Shown: positions 1-8,547 of the stretch, one piece after another | Position numbering within the stretch: position 1 is the stretch's first letter | Layout: each line of letters begins with the position of its first letter | Assembly (NCBI RefSeq): GCF_001954195.1 | Contig: NZ_MBES01000074.1 | Span: 124,001-188,000 of the forward strand | Length of the DNA stretch: 64,000 nt | Direction of reading: 5' to 3' | Source: Mycobacterium sp. IS-1264 | Lineage (GTDB): Bacteria; Actinomycetota; Actinomycetes; Mycobacteriales; Mycobacteriaceae | Position numbers and translations under genes: made by a program | The notes under the pieces: model-generated | What the model was told of the DNA's origin: nothing | Seen by the model: the letters and a program-made list of their open reading frames with translations, nothing else | Database searches by the model: none

Positions 1-444
1 GAGCCCGACACCCTCCGGGCGCTGGCCGCACACCCGAACATCGTCGGCGTCAAAGACGCCAAGGGCGACCTGCACAGCGGCGGCCAGATCATCGCCGAGA
101 CCGGGCTGGCCTACTACTCCGGCGACGACGCCCTGAACCTGCCCTGGCTGGCGATGGGTGCCACCGGATTCATCAGCGTGATCTCGCACCTGGCGGCGGG
201 CCAACTGCGAGAGTTGTTGTCCGCCTTCAACTCCGGAGACATCGCCACCGCCCGCAAGATCAACGTCCTGGTCGCCCCGCTCTGCGATGCGATGAGCCGG
301 CTGGGCGGGGTGACGCTGTCCAAGGCCGGCCTGCGCCTGCAGGGCTTCGACATCGGTGATCCGCGCCTGCCCCAAATGGCGGCAACACCGGAACAAAGCG
401 AACACCTCGCCGCCGATATGCGGGCGGCCTCGGTGCTCCGATGA
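1..444 (+). CDS. dapA: 4-hydroxy-tetrahydrodipicolinate synthase, 3' part (cut by window start)
   Basis: This is the last 147 residues of DapA, the cytoplasmic aldolase that joins pyruvate and aspartate semialdehyde at the first committed step of the lysine/diaminopimelate pathway. The reading frame is open from base 1. The segment VGVKDAKGD carries the Schiff-base lysine at bases 52-54, followed by the YYSGDDAL and GATGFISV segments typical of the C-terminal half of the family's TIM barrel. The N-terminal half lies outside the window. RNase J begins 36 bp downstream on the same strand, the arrangement known from M. tuberculosis, so the two are probably co-transcribed. Identification is firm because of the lysine motif and the neighbour. 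Confidence 0.93.
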   Translation, partial: EPDTLRALAAHPNIVGVKDAKGDLHSGGQIIAETGLAYYSGDDALNLPWLAMGATGFISVISHLAAGQLRELLSAFNSGDIATARKINVLVAPLCDAMSRLGGVTLSKAGLRLQGFDIGDPRLPQMAATPEQSEHLAADMRAASVLR

Positions 445-480
445 GTGCTCCGATGAGCGAGAAGTGAGGGTGGCCCGCAA

Positions 481-2157
481 GTGGATGTAGACCTCAGCCC
501 ACCAGGTCCGCTGACCACGGGTGGGTTGCGGGTCACCGCGCTGGGCGGCATCAGCGAAATCGGCCGCAACATGACGGTTTTCGAGCACCTGGGCCGGCTG
601 CTGATCATCGACTGCGGGGTGATGTTTCCCACCCACGACGAGCCCGGTGTCGACCTGATCCTGCCGGACCTGCGCCACATCGAAGACCGGCTCGACGACA
701 TCGAGGCGCTGGTGCTGACCCATGCGCACGAAGACCACATCGGGGCGATCCCTTTTCTGCTCAAGCTGCGGCCCGACATCCCCGTCGTCGGATCGAAGTT
801 CACGCTGGCGCTGGTCGCCGCGAAATGCCGCGAGCACCGCATCAAGCCGGCCTTCATCGAGGTCAAAGAGGGCCAAAGCACCAGGCACGGGGTGTTCGAG
901 TGCGAATACTTCGCCGTCAACCACTCCATCCCCGACGCGTTGGCCATCGCGGTCTACACCGGCGCTGGAACCGTCCTGCACACGGGCGACATCAAGCTCG
1001 ACCAGCTGCCGCTCGATGGCCGCCCCACCGACCTGCCCGGCATGTCGCGGCTCGGCGACGCGGGCGTGGACCTGTTCTTGTGCGACTCGACCAATTCCGA
1101 GATCCCCGGCGTCGGGCCGTCGGAAAGCGAAGTCGGCCCGACCCTGCACCGCCTGATCAGGGGCGCCGACGGGCGGGTCATCGTGGCGTGTTTCGCCTCG
1201 AACGTGGATCGGGTGCAACAGATCATCGACGCCGCGGTGGCTCTGGGCCGGCGGGTGTCGTTCGTCGGGCGATCGATGGTGCGCAACATGGGCATCGCCC
1301 GCGAGCTGGGGTTCCTGCGGGTGGCCGATTCCGACGTCATCGACATCTCCGCCGCCGAGATGATGGCGCCCGACCAGGTGGTGCTGATCACCACCGGCAC
1401 CCAGGGCGAGCCGATGTCGGCGTTGTCGCGGATGTCGCGCGGCGAGCATCGCAGCATCACGCTGACCGCCGGTGACCTGATCATTCTGTCGTCGTCGCTG
1501 ATCCCGGGCAACGAGGAAGCCGTCTACGGCGTCATCGACTCGCTGGCCAAGATCGGGGCCCGGGTGGTCACCAACCAACAAGTGCGCGTTCATGTTTCGG
1601 GCCACGCCTACGCCGGCGAGCTGCTGTTCCTGTACAACGGGGTTCGGCCGCGCAATGTGATGCCGGTCCACGGCACCTGGCGGATGCTGCGCGCCAACGC
1701 CAAGCTGGCGGCGCGCGCCGGCGTGCCGCCGGAGTCGATCCTGTTGGCCGAGAACGGCGTCAGCGTCGACCTGGTGGCGGGCAAGGCTTCCATCGCGGGC
1801 GCGGTGCCGGTCGGCCAGATGTTCGTCGACGGTTTGATCACCGGCGACGTCGGCGATATCACCCTGGGCGAACGGCTCATCCTGTCTTCCGGTTTCGTCG
1901 CCGTGACCGTGGTGGTCAAGCGCGGCACGGGGCGGCCGGTGGCCGCGCCGCAACTACATTCGCGCGGATTCTCCGAAGATCCCAAGGCGCTCGAGCCCGC
2001 CGCCCGCAAGGTCGAGGCGGAGCTGGAATCGCTGGTTGCCAACGATGTGACCGACCCGACCCGCATCGCCCAGGCGGTGCGGCGCACCGTCGGCAAATGG
2101 GTGGGCGAAACCTACCGCCGCCAGCCGATGATCGTGCCGACCGTCATCGAGGTCTAG
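481..2157 (+). CDS. rnj: Ribonuclease J (metallo-beta-lactamase RNase)
   Basis: A 558-residue RNase J, a dual endo- and 5'-3' exoribonuclease used in mRNA decay and rRNA maturation. The metallo-beta-lactamase core shows the zinc motif HAHEDH near residues 81-86, with further metal-site segments NHSIPDA and HTGDIK. The beta-CASP region contains VACFASNVDRVQQI and the later HVSGHA motif. The C-terminal domain ends in VPTVIEV. Length equals the 558 residues I recall for the M. tuberculosis protein. The start is a GTG preceded by GTGAGGG about 10 nt upstream. It follows dapA directly, so coupling with lysine synthesis is positional rather than functional. It converges with the minus-strand methyltransferase, leaving 5 bp between stop codons. 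Confidence 0.95.
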   Translation: MDVDLSPPGPLTTGGLRVTALGGISEIGRNMTVFEHLGRLLIIDCGVMFPTHDEPGVDLILPDLRHIEDRLDDIEALVLTHAHEDHIGAIPFLLKLRPDIPVVGSKFTLALVAAKCREHRIKPAFIEVKEGQSTRHGVFECEYFAVNHSIPDALAIAVYTGAGTVLHTGDIKLDQLPLDGRPTDLPGMSRLGDAGVDLFLCDSTNSEIPGVGPSESEVGPTLHRLIRGADGRVIVACFASNVDRVQQIIDAAVALGRRVSFVGRSMVRNMGIARELGFLRVADSDVIDISAAEMMAPDQVVLITTGTQGEPMSALSRMSRGEHRSITLTAGDLIILSSSLIPGNEEAVYGVIDSLAKIGARVVTNQQVRVHVSGHAYAGELLFLYNGVRPRNVMPVHGTWRMLRANAKLAARAGVPPESILLAENGVSVDLVAGKASIAGAVPVGQMFVDGLITGDVGDITLGERLILSSGFVAVTVVVKRGTGRPVAAPQLHSRGFSEDPKALEPAARKVEAELESLVANDVTDPTRIAQAVRRTVGKWVGETYRRQPMIVPTVIEV

Positions 2158-2162
2158 CGGCG

Positions 2163-3044
2163 CTAAACCTTCTCCGCGTACACCGACCACTCCAGCTGTG
2201 ATGCCGGGAGCTTGCGACCGGTGGGCTCCACATAGCGCTGGACGAACTCGTCGGGCCCGGCCTGCTCCACCAGCCGCCACCCGTATTCGCCGAGGAACCC
2301 GGCGACCTCGTCGGGCTGCAGGCCGAAGTGCCAAAGCTGATGGCGCTCGCGGGTGTTGCGGTACAACGTCCGGGTGCCGTACAGGTTCGTCCCGTCGATG
2401 AAGTCCCGGCGGACGTAGGTGAACACGAATCGGCTGCCCGGGGCGGCCGCGCGGAGGCCCTCCAGGGTCCGCCGGACACCGTCTTCGGTGAGGTATTGGG
2501 TGACGCCCTCGCAGATGAAGAAGGCACGGTAATCGGTGTGATAGCCGTGCTCGGCCAACGAGGTGAGCAGGTCATCGCGCTCGAAGTCCAGCGCCACCAA
2601 CCGAACCGACAGCGGCGGCTCGCCTAGCACCCGCCGAACCGTCTTGGCCTTGCGGGCGATATTGACCGGCAGGTCCACCTCGAAAACGGGCATTCGCACC
2701 TGCCGGGTCAGCCGGTAGGGGCGGGTGTCCAATCCGGCGCCGAGGATGACGACGGCGTCGATGTCCTGGTTGTCACTGAGCGCTTCGGCAAGTTTGTCGG
2801 CGATGAAGCGCTTGCGGCAGGCCATGTTCACCCACAACCCGGGGCCGGTGAACTCCGATCCGCGGATCATCAGGTGCCGGATCGGGGCGGCCCGGGTCGC
2901 GGCGACGAGCCAGCGCAGCGGGGCCGGCAAGAACAGGTCCGCGAGGTCGTCGTCGACCAGGCGGCGGCCGGGCGGCTCGTTCTGTTCGACGGCCGCCAAT
3001 ACCATCGGGCCGAAGGCGGTCTGCGCCACGGGGTTTCGCGCCAT
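2163..3044 (-). CDS. SAM-dependent methyltransferase, leucine-carboxyl-methyltransferase-like (Rv2751 type)
   Basis: A 293-residue protein of the expanded mycobacterial family of putative SAM methyltransferases related to leucine carboxyl methyltransferase. The SAM site VVILGAGLDTRPYRL is near residues 96-110, followed by the acidic FEVDLP strand and the later ICEGVTQYL segment that characterises the family. The reading frame stays open upstream through the neighbouring gene, but the natural start is the ATG giving MARNPVAQ, two bases after the SDR stop codon. That spacing, with the GTGA overlap one gene earlier, makes a tight three-gene unit (monooxygenase, dehydrogenase, methyltransferase). 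The substrate is unknown; members are often suspected of acting on polyketides or lipids. Nothing in the sequence settles that. Confidence 0.85.
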   Translation of the reverse strand: MARNPVAQTAFGPMVLAAVEQNEPPGRRLVDDDLADLFLPAPLRWLVAATRAAPIRHLMIRGSEFTGPGLWVNMACRKRFIADKLAEALSDNQDIDAVVILGAGLDTRPYRLTRQVRMPVFEVDLPVNIARKAKTVRRVLGEPPLSVRLVALDFERDDLLTSLAEHGYHTDYRAFFICEGVTQYLTEDGVRRTLEGLRAAAPGSRFVFTYVRRDFIDGTNLYGTRTLYRNTRERHQLWHFGLQPDEVAGFLGEYGWRLVEQAGPDEFVQRYVEPTGRKLPASQLEWSVYAEKV

Positions 3045-3046
3045 GA

Positions 3047-3874
3047 CTATCGCTTGTTCAAGTAGCCGGCGTCTACCGGCAACGCGACGCCGGTGAGGTA
3101 GCGAGCCTGATCGGATACCAGCCATGCCACCGCGTCGGCGATGTCGGCCGGCGCCAGCACCTGCACCGGCAGCGCGTTGCCCATGTCCGGCGGTGAATCG
3201 GACTGCGCGACGAGGTCGGCCAGCCACCGTCGGGTGTACTCGTTGTTGATCATCGGGGTGTCGACCCCGGACGGATGTATCGAGTTGACCCGGATGTTGT
3301 GGCGGGCAAGCAAATTGGCGTATACGCGCATCAACCCGACCATACCGTGTTTTGCCGCGGCGTAGCCGATGGAGCCCGAGTCGGCACTTCCGATGCCGGC
3401 CAGCCCGGCGGCCGAACTGATCAGCACGATCGAACCGCCGCTGCCCTGGGAGACCATTGTCGGTATCGCGGCCTCCACGGTGTGGTGCACGCCGGTGAGA
3501 TTGACGTCGATGACGTCGCGCCAGCCGTCGCCGCCGGACTGCATGGGTGCGATGCCGGCGTTGGCCACCACGATGTCGAGGCGCCCGAACTCGTCGACGC
3601 CGGCCTGGACTGCGTCCGAAAGCGATTCGCGATCGCGAACATCGCCCTGTTTGGCGACGATGCGTGCCCCGGTGTCCTCGACGAGCTTGACGGTCTCCGC
3701 CAGATCCTCCGGGGTGGCCAGCGGATACGGGACACTGTCGATCTGCGCGCACACGTCGACAGCGATCACATTCGCGCCGTCCGCGGCCAGCCGCACCGCA
3801 TGCGCCCGACCCTGCCCGCGCGCGGCGCCGGTGATGAGCGCGACTTTGCCATCCAGCGGCCGGCCGGGGGTCAC
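3047..3874 (-). CDS. Mycofactocin-type short-chain dehydrogenase/reductase (Rv2750 type)
   Basis: A 275-residue SDR with the NAD-binding motif TGAARGQGRAHA near residues 15-26, the NAG segment, the catalytic serine in LISSAAG and the Tyr-x3-Lys pair in YAAAKHG. After the second strand it carries an insertion, VDVC...YPLATPEDLAETVK, typical of mycofactocin-coupled SDRs, in which nicotinamide is held tightly and recycled through the redox peptide mycofactocin rather than exchanged. I therefore predict alcohol/carbonyl redox tied to mycofactocin; the substrate is not visible. The start is a GTG whose last two bases are shared with the stop of the upstream monooxygenase (GTGA), so translation is probably coupled. 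An open frame continues upstream but only as an overlap with the preceding gene. Confidence 0.88.
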   Translation of the reverse strand: MTPGRPLDGKVALITGAARGQGRAHAVRLAADGANVIAVDVCAQIDSVPYPLATPEDLAETVKLVEDTGARIVAKQGDVRDRESLSDAVQAGVDEFGRLDIVVANAGIAPMQSGGDGWRDVIDVNLTGVHHTVEAAIPTMVSQGSGGSIVLISSAAGLAGIGSADSGSIGYAAAKHGMVGLMRVYANLLARHNIRVNSIHPSGVDTPMINNEYTRRWLADLVAQSDSPPDMGNALPVQVLAPADIADAVAWLVSDQARYLTGVALPVDAGYLNKR

Positions 3875-4185
3875 CGGCGCAGTTGCCCTTTTTCTGGATC
3901 CCCCGCGGGCACCGGCTGCAGCATCTTGATGTCCGGCGCTCCGGCCAGGTGCTCGCCGGCCGCCGCGAACATCTTGCCGATCGCGGGGGCGGTGCTGTGC
4001 GCCTTGAGCGCCTCGGGGTCGGCCCATTGCTCGACGAACACGAACGTCTCACCCGTTTCGTGCAGCGAGTACAACTGGCAGCCCGGCTCGTCGTGCACCT
4101 CTTCCACCGCACTGGTGAGGATGTCGCGGACGGTGTCGACCGATTCGGGTTTGACGGTCATGGTGGCGACGACGACGACGGGCAT
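3871..4185 (-). CDS. Antibiotic biosynthesis monooxygenase (ABM) domain protein (Rv2749 type)
   Basis: A 104-residue single-domain ABM protein of the dimeric ferredoxin-like alpha/beta-barrel fold. The pattern is a VVVVATMTVKPESVD first strand, an amphipathic helix (VRDILTSAVEEVH), then GCQLYSLHE and FVFVEQWADPEALKAH, as in quinol or polyketide cofactor-free monooxygenases. Length matches the M. tuberculosis homolog I recall. It is the first gene of the three-gene minus-strand unit and overlaps the SDR start by four bases. The context (monooxygenase, mycofactocin SDR, methyltransferase) suggests stepwise oxidation and methylation of one small molecule, which is inference. Isolated ABM proteins can also be stress or heme-related, so the enzymatic role is not certain. 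Confidence 0.85.
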   Translation of the reverse strand: MPVVVVATMTVKPESVDTVRDILTSAVEEVHDEPGCQLYSLHETGETFVFVEQWADPEALKAHSTAPAIGKMFAAAGEHLAGAPDIKMLQPVPAGDPEKGQLRR

Positions 4186-4343
4186 GCTAGGGCCTCCTGG
4201 GCAGGACGGGGAGCGGCGTGACTTTGATCACCGTTCGTCACCCTACCCACGCGTTCCGGGGGCCGCCGCGGCGCCCGAGGCAGGGGATCGGAGAGGATCG
4301 CCGTTACCAGTGTGGCGGGTGGTGCAGATGATGTATTTACGAC

Positions 4344-4349
4344 TACCCT
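4344..4349 (+). promoter_or_regulatory. Predicted leaderless -10 element of ftsK
   Basis: TACCCT fits the mycobacterial TANNNT -10 hexamer and ends 7 nt before the ftsK ATG, so transcription should start at or beside the start codon. No Shine-Dalgarno sequence is visible there, which agrees with a leaderless message. Prediction from spacing only. Confidence 0.45.
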
Positions 4350-4356
4350 GGCCACC

Positions 4357-6828
4357 ATGGCTAGTAAGACCGCGGCCCGCTCGCGAAGCCGAACGAGCAG
4401 GTCAAAGGCCGCTTCGCGGGGCAAGTCCCGAAGTACGCGACCGGCCGCACCCCGCCGGCGCCCGGGTAGACCCGCCAAACGGCACAACCAGTCGGTGCTA
4501 GTCGCCGCGGGGCTGACCTGCGGCCGGGCAATGCGCGCCACCTGGCTGATGGCGGCGCGCGGCACCGGCGGTGCGGCGCGCTCGATCGGGCGGGCCCGCG
4601 ACATCGACGCCGGGCATCGCCGCGACGGCATCGCGCTGGTTCTGCTCGGGCTGGCCGTCGTCGTCGCGGCGAGCTCGTGGTTCGACGCCGCCCGGCCGAT
4701 CGGCGCGTGGGTCGACGTCGTGCTCCGGACGTTCATCGGGTCGGCCGTCCTGGCGCTGCCGGTGGTCTTGGGCGGCGTCGCGGTGGCGCTGATGCGGACT
4801 CAGCCCAACCCCGATGCGCGGCCCCGGCTGATACTCGGCGCCAGCCTCATCGCCCTGTCGGTCCTCGGCCTGCGCCACCTGTGGTCCGGTTCTCCGGAAG
4901 ATCCCGAATTGCGCAGGCGCGCAGCGGGATTCATCGGCTTCGCCATCGGTGGTCCGTTGTCGGACGGCCTGACGCCCTGGATCGCCGCGCCGCTGCTGTT
5001 CATCGGGTTCATGTTCGGCCTGTTACTCCTCACCGGTACCACCATCCGCGAATTGCCCGACATGATTCGGGCCACGTTCGGCACCCGGCTGGTCGACGAC
5101 GAAAACGGTGACTACGACGAGTCCGCCTATGACTACGCCGACGAGTTCGACGACCGGTTCGACGACGAGCCACCTTTCGACGCAGAACCGCAGGCGTGGT
5201 CGTCGGAGGGCGCCGGCGACGACGTGTACGACGAAACCCCCACGGTCCCCGAACCGGCCTTCGAAGCCGCCAAACCGCGCGGCCGGCGCGGCTCGCGCAA
5301 GCAGCCCCAGGTCACCGACCGCGTCGTCGAGGGCCCCTACACGCTGCCGTCGCTGGACCTGCTGGTCACCGGCGACCCGCCCAAAAAGCGCAGCGCGGCC
5401 AACAACCAGATGGCCACCGCGATCGGCGAGGTACTCACCCAGTTCAAAGTCGACGCGGCCGTCACCGGCTGCACCCGCGGGCCCACCGTCACGCGCTACG
5501 AGGTCGAGCTGGGCCCCGGCGTCAAGGTGGAGAAGATCACGGCGCTGCAGAAGAACATCGCCTACGCGGTGGCCACCGAGAGCGTCCGCATGCTGGCGCC
5601 GATCCCGGGCAAGTCGGCCGTCGGCATCGAGGTGCCCAACACCGATCGCGAAATGGTGCGCCTGGCCGACGTGCTCACCGCGCCGTCGACCCGCCGCGAC
5701 CACCACCCGCTGGTGATCGGGCTGGGCAAGGACATCGAGGGCGATTTCATCTCGGCCAACCTGGCCAAGATGCCGCACCTGCTGGTGGCCGGCTCCACGG
5801 GTTCCGGGAAGTCGAGCTTCGTCAACTCCATGTTGGTGTCGCTGTTGACGCGGGCCACCCCGGAGGAGGTCAGGATGATCCTGATCGACCCGAAGATGGT
5901 GGAACTGACGCCGTACGAAGGCATTCCGCATCTGATCACCCCGATCATCACGCAGCCGAAGAAGGCGGCGGCCGCGCTGGCGTGGTTGGTCGAGGAGATG
6001 GAACAGCGCTACCAGGACATGCAGGCGTCGCGGGTGCGTCACATCGACGACTTCAACGCGAAGGTGCGGTCGGGTGCCATCACGACGCCGCTGGGCAGCC
6101 AGCGGGAGTACCGCCCCTACCCGTATGTGGTGGCGATCGTCGACGAGCTAGCCGACTTGATGATGACCTCGCCGCGCGACGTCGAGGACGCCATCGTGCG
6201 GATCACCCAGAAGGCCCGGGCCGCGGGCATCCACCTGGTGCTGGCCACCCAGCGGCCGTCGGTGGACGTGGTGACCGGGCTCATCAAGACCAACGTGCCG
6301 GCGCGGCTGTCGTTCGCGACGTCGTCGCTCACCGACAGTCGGGTGATCCTGGACCAGGCGGGCGCGGAGAAGCTGATCGGGATGGGCGACGGCCTGTTCC
6401 TGCCGATGGGAGCCAGCAAGCCCCTGCGCTTGCAGGGGGCCTACATCACCGACGAGGAGATCCACGCCGTCGTCGCCGCCTGCAAGGATCAGGCCGAACC
6501 CGAATACACCGACGGCGTGACCACCGCCAAGCCCACCAGCGAGCGCACCGACGTCGACCCGGACATCGGCGACGACATGGACGTTTTCCTGCAGGCCGTC
6601 GAGCTGGTCGTGTCCAGCCAGTTCGGCTCCACGTCGATGCTGCAGCGCAAGCTGCGCGTCGGCTTCGCCAAAGCGGGCCGCCTGATGGACCTGATGGAGA
6701 CCCGCGGCATCGTGGGGCCCAGCGAGGGATCCAAGGCGCGTGACGTGCTGGTCAAGCCCGACGAGCTGGCCGCGACGTTGGCCGCGATCCGGGGTTCCGC
6801 GGGCGGATCCGACCTCCAAGACGAGTGA
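4357..6828 (+). CDS. ftsK: DNA translocase FtsK
   Basis: An 823-residue septal DNA translocase that clears and segregates chromosome ends during division. The order is an Arg/Lys/Ser-rich cytoplasmic tail (about 1-60), several membrane segments (about 85-220), an acidic Asp/Glu-rich linker, and the RecA-like motor. The motor has Walker A GSTGSGKSSF near residue 480 and the Walker B region VVAIVDELADLM, followed by ATQRPSVDVVTG. A C-terminal winged-helix gamma domain (FLQAVELVVSSQFGS) reads the polar DNA guide sequences. The chosen ATG (MASKTAARSR) has TACCCT at 4344-4349, 7 nt upstream, the spacing expected for a leaderless transcript. A longer in-frame GTG start at 4312 exists but has weaker support. 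The protein converges with argA. Confidence 0.95.
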   Translation: MASKTAARSRSRTSRSKAASRGKSRSTRPAAPRRRPGRPAKRHNQSVLVAAGLTCGRAMRATWLMAARGTGGAARSIGRARDIDAGHRRDGIALVLLGLAVVVAASSWFDAARPIGAWVDVVLRTFIGSAVLALPVVLGGVAVALMRTQPNPDARPRLILGASLIALSVLGLRHLWSGSPEDPELRRRAAGFIGFAIGGPLSDGLTPWIAAPLLFIGFMFGLLLLTGTTIRELPDMIRATFGTRLVDDENGDYDESAYDYADEFDDRFDDEPPFDAEPQAWSSEGAGDDVYDETPTVPEPAFEAAKPRGRRGSRKQPQVTDRVVEGPYTLPSLDLLVTGDPPKKRSAANNQMATAIGEVLTQFKVDAAVTGCTRGPTVTRYEVELGPGVKVEKITALQKNIAYAVATESVRMLAPIPGKSAVGIEVPNTDREMVRLADVLTAPSTRRDHHPLVIGLGKDIEGDFISANLAKMPHLLVAGSTGSGKSSFVNSMLVSLLTRATPEEVRMILIDPKMVELTPYEGIPHLITPIITQPKKAAAALAWLVEEMEQRYQDMQASRVRHIDDFNAKVRSGAITTPLGSQREYRPYPYVVAIVDELADLMMTSPRDVEDAIVRITQKARAAGIHLVLATQRPSVDVVTGLIKTNVPARLSFATSSLTDSRVILDQAGAEKLIGMGDGLFLPMGASKPLRLQGAYITDEEIHAVVAACKDQAEPEYTDGVTTAKPTSERTDVDPDIGDDMDVFLQAVELVVSSQFGSTSMLQRKLRVGFAKAGRLMDLMETRGIVGPSEGSKARDVLVKPDELAATLAAIRGSAGGSDLQDE

Positions 6829-6840
6829 GGAGCCCGACGA

Positions 6841-7356
6841 CTAAAGCACCAGCAGCATCCGGGAGTTGCCGAGGATGTTCGGCTTGACGTAGCTCAGGTC
6901 CAGGAACTCGGCGACCCCGATGTCGTAGGAGCGGCACATCTCCTCGAACACCTCGGCGGTGACCGGTGTGCCCTCGATCTCGCTGAACCCGTGCTTGCCG
7001 AAGAACTCGGTCTCGAACGTCAGCACGAACAACCGCTGCAACTGCAGCTCGCGGGCGACTTCGAGCAGCCGGTTGACGATCGCATGGCCGATGCCACGCC
7101 CCGTCACGGCCGGATCGACGGCGACGGTGCGGATCTCGCCGAGGTCGGACCACAACACGTGCAGCGCCCCGCAACCGACCACTTTTCCGGCTAGCTCGGC
7201 CACCCAGAACTCCTGAACGGCCTCGTAGAGCGTCACCAGGTTCTTTTCCAGCAGGATCTTTCCGGCGTAGGTGTCGACGAGTTGTTTGATCGCCGGGACA
7301 TCGGATGTTCGCGCGCGCCGCACCACCGGCCGGTGATCCTGTTGGCTTTCGGTCAC
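6841..7356 (-). CDS. argA: Amino-acid N-acetyltransferase (GNAT), stand-alone ArgA type
   Basis: A 171-residue GNAT-fold acetyltransferase, like the short mycobacterial ArgA that acetylates glutamate or glutamine from acetyl-CoA to start arginine synthesis, without the kinase-like regulatory domain of the enterobacterial enzyme. The acetyl-CoA signature is VAVDPAVTGRGIGHAIVNRLL. The N-terminal VVRRARTSDVPAIKQLVDTY and C-terminal VKPNILGNSRML are highly characteristic. The start is GTG with a leaderless-type TACTGT hexamer (7363-7368) 6 nt upstream. It is divergent from pgsA3 with a 57-bp shared promoter region and converges with ftsK. The enzyme is isolated from the other arginine genes here, so its flux role rests on family knowledge. 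Confidence 0.9.
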   Translation of the reverse strand: MTESQQDHRPVVRRARTSDVPAIKQLVDTYAGKILLEKNLVTLYEAVQEFWVAELAGKVVGCGALHVLWSDLGEIRTVAVDPAVTGRGIGHAIVNRLLEVARELQLQRLFVLTFETEFFGKHGFSEIEGTPVTAEVFEEMCRSYDIGVAEFLDLSYVKPNILGNSRMLLVL

Positions 7357-7362
7357 GGGTCA

Positions 7363-7407
7363 ACAGTATTGACATCGGGCACGCCTGCGCTGGTCAACCG
7401 TTATTCT
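7363..7407. promoter_or_regulatory. Divergent leaderless promoters of argA and pgsA3
   Basis: Two TANNNT hexamers face away from each other in the 57-bp gap. TACTGT on the minus strand (7363-7368) ends 6 nt before the argA GTG, and TATTCT on the plus strand (7402-7407) ends 6 nt before the pgsA3 GTG. Neither gene has a Shine-Dalgarno site, so both messages are predicted to be leaderless. Confidence 0.5.
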
Positions 7408-7413
7408 GTTGCC

Positions 7414-8010
7414 GTGTCGGGGCAGCCGCAAACGGGTCCGATAGTGCGGCGTGTCCGGATCGCCAATCTCGCGAACATCCTCACGCTGTTGCGGCTGGTG
7501 CTGGTCCCGATCTTTTTGCTCGCCCTGTTCGCCGGGGATGGCCACCAAATCGTCGGGCGCATAGTCGCTTTCGTGATTTTCACGATCGCCATGATCACCG
7601 ACCGGCTGGACGGCTTGCTGGCCCGCAACTACGGCATGGCAACCGAATTCGGTGCGTTCGTCGATCCGGTCGCCGACAAGACACTGATCGGGTCGGCGCT
7701 GATCGGATTGTCGATGCTTGGGGACCTGCCGTGGTGGGTCACCGTGCTGATCCTGACTCGCGAGGTCGGGGTGACCGTGTTGCGGTTGACGGTGATTCGT
7801 CGCGGCGTCATCCCCGCCAGCTGGGGCGGCAAAGTCAAGACCGTGGTCCAGGCGTTGGCGATCGGGTTGTTCGTGCTGCCCCTCTCGGGGCCGTTCCTGG
7901 TGGGGGCTTCGGTGGTGATGGCGGCGGCGGTCGTGCTCACCGTGGTGACCGGCATCGACTACGTCGCGTCCGCCGTCCGGGAAGTTCGCCAGACGACGAG
8001 CGGGAACTAG
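7414..8010 (+). CDS. pgsA3: CDP-alcohol phosphatidyltransferase (phosphatidylglycerophosphate synthase type)
   Basis: A 198-residue integral membrane enzyme that transfers a phosphatidyl group from CDP-diacylglycerol to an alcohol, annotated in mycobacteria as PgsA3, a phosphatidylglycerophosphate synthase. The complete family signature D-G-x2-A-R-x8-G-x3-D-x3-D is visible in DRLDGLLARNYGMATEF followed by GAFVDPVAD. Several hydrophobic helices surround it. The start is the GTG giving MSGQPQTG, 6 nt after TATTCT, so leaderless. An in-frame region further upstream overlaps the argA promoter and is not coding. It precedes the clgR-psp genes by 90 bp, which puts phospholipid synthesis beside the membrane-stress operon. 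The precise alcohol acceptor cannot be read from sequence. Confidence 0.9.
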   Translation: MSGQPQTGPIVRRVRIANLANILTLLRLVLVPIFLLALFAGDGHQIVGRIVAFVIFTIAMITDRLDGLLARNYGMATEFGAFVDPVADKTLIGSALIGLSMLGDLPWWVTVLILTREVGVTVLRLTVIRRGVIPASWGGKVKTVVQALAIGLFVLPLSGPFLVGASVVMAAAVVLTVVTGIDYVASAVREVRQTTSGN

Positions 8011-8100
8011 GCCACCGGTGCCGGCGTTGACCTAATGAGCTCGTGTCGAGCAGGGCTGCCTGGAACAAACTGGAACGAACCGGGACGAAGGAGAGCGGGA

Positions 8101-8451
8101 ATGCCGCCATTGGTGCGCGAGGTCATCGGCGACGTGTTACGCCTGGCCCGGACAACACAGGGACGGACGTTGCGCGAGGTGTCCGATGCGGCTCGGGTGA
8201 GCCTCGGGTACCTGTCCGAAGTCGAGCGCGGCCGCAAGGAGCCCTCCAGCGAGCTGCTCAACGCGATCTGCGATGCGTTGGAGGTCCCGCTGTCGGCGGT
8301 CCTCGCCGACGCCGGCGAGCGGATGGCGAGCGAGGAACGCGCCGCGCACAGCGAGCCGGCTGGCGAGCCGACCGCCGTGGCAAGCGGTTCCACCATCGAC
8401 CCCGGCACCAAGGTCGTCATTCCGCCGGTGGCGTCTCTGGCGGTGGCCTGA
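8101..8451 (+). CDS. clgR: Clp gene regulator ClgR (XRE-family activator)
   Basis: A 116-residue transcription factor that activates clp protease genes and its own stress operon in actinobacteria. An XRE helix-turn-helix covers about residues 6-65, with GRTLREVSDAARVSLGYL as the recognition region and SEVERGRKEPSSELLNAI after it. The C-terminal end SLAVA is non-polar and resembles an exposed Clp degradation tag, in line with the known proteolytic turnover of ClgR. The start is supported by AAGGAG at 8088-8093, 7 nt upstream of the ATG. It leads the clgR-pspA-pspM operon, which in M. tuberculosis is switched on by SigE and by ClgR itself during surface stress. No SigE promoter was confidently located here. 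Confidence 0.92.
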   Translation: MPPLVREVIGDVLRLARTTQGRTLREVSDAARVSLGYLSEVERGRKEPSSELLNAICDALEVPLSAVLADAGERMASEERAAHSEPAGEPTAVASGSTIDPGTKVVIPPVASLAVA

Positions 8452-8547
8452 GCGCCCCACTAAATTGAGCGGCAGGGTGAGCACGAGCCCAGCAGGGCTC
8501 TACCCAAGGCCTACCGGGCCCACAAGTAGCGAAGGCGGAGCTAAGCA

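Noticed and set aside
2163..4112. A single open frame of about 650 codons on the minus strand spanning the methyltransferase, SDR and monooxygenase genes
   Set aside because: Only the last 293 codons look like a protein; the rest is Arg-rich out-of-frame translation over two genes with clear motifs in another frame. GC-rich DNA gives many such frames.
5196..6743. A 515-codon frame on the same strand as ftsK
   Set aside because: Shadow of ftsK: low-complexity Arg/Gly/Ala product, no motif, complete overlap with a well-defined gene.
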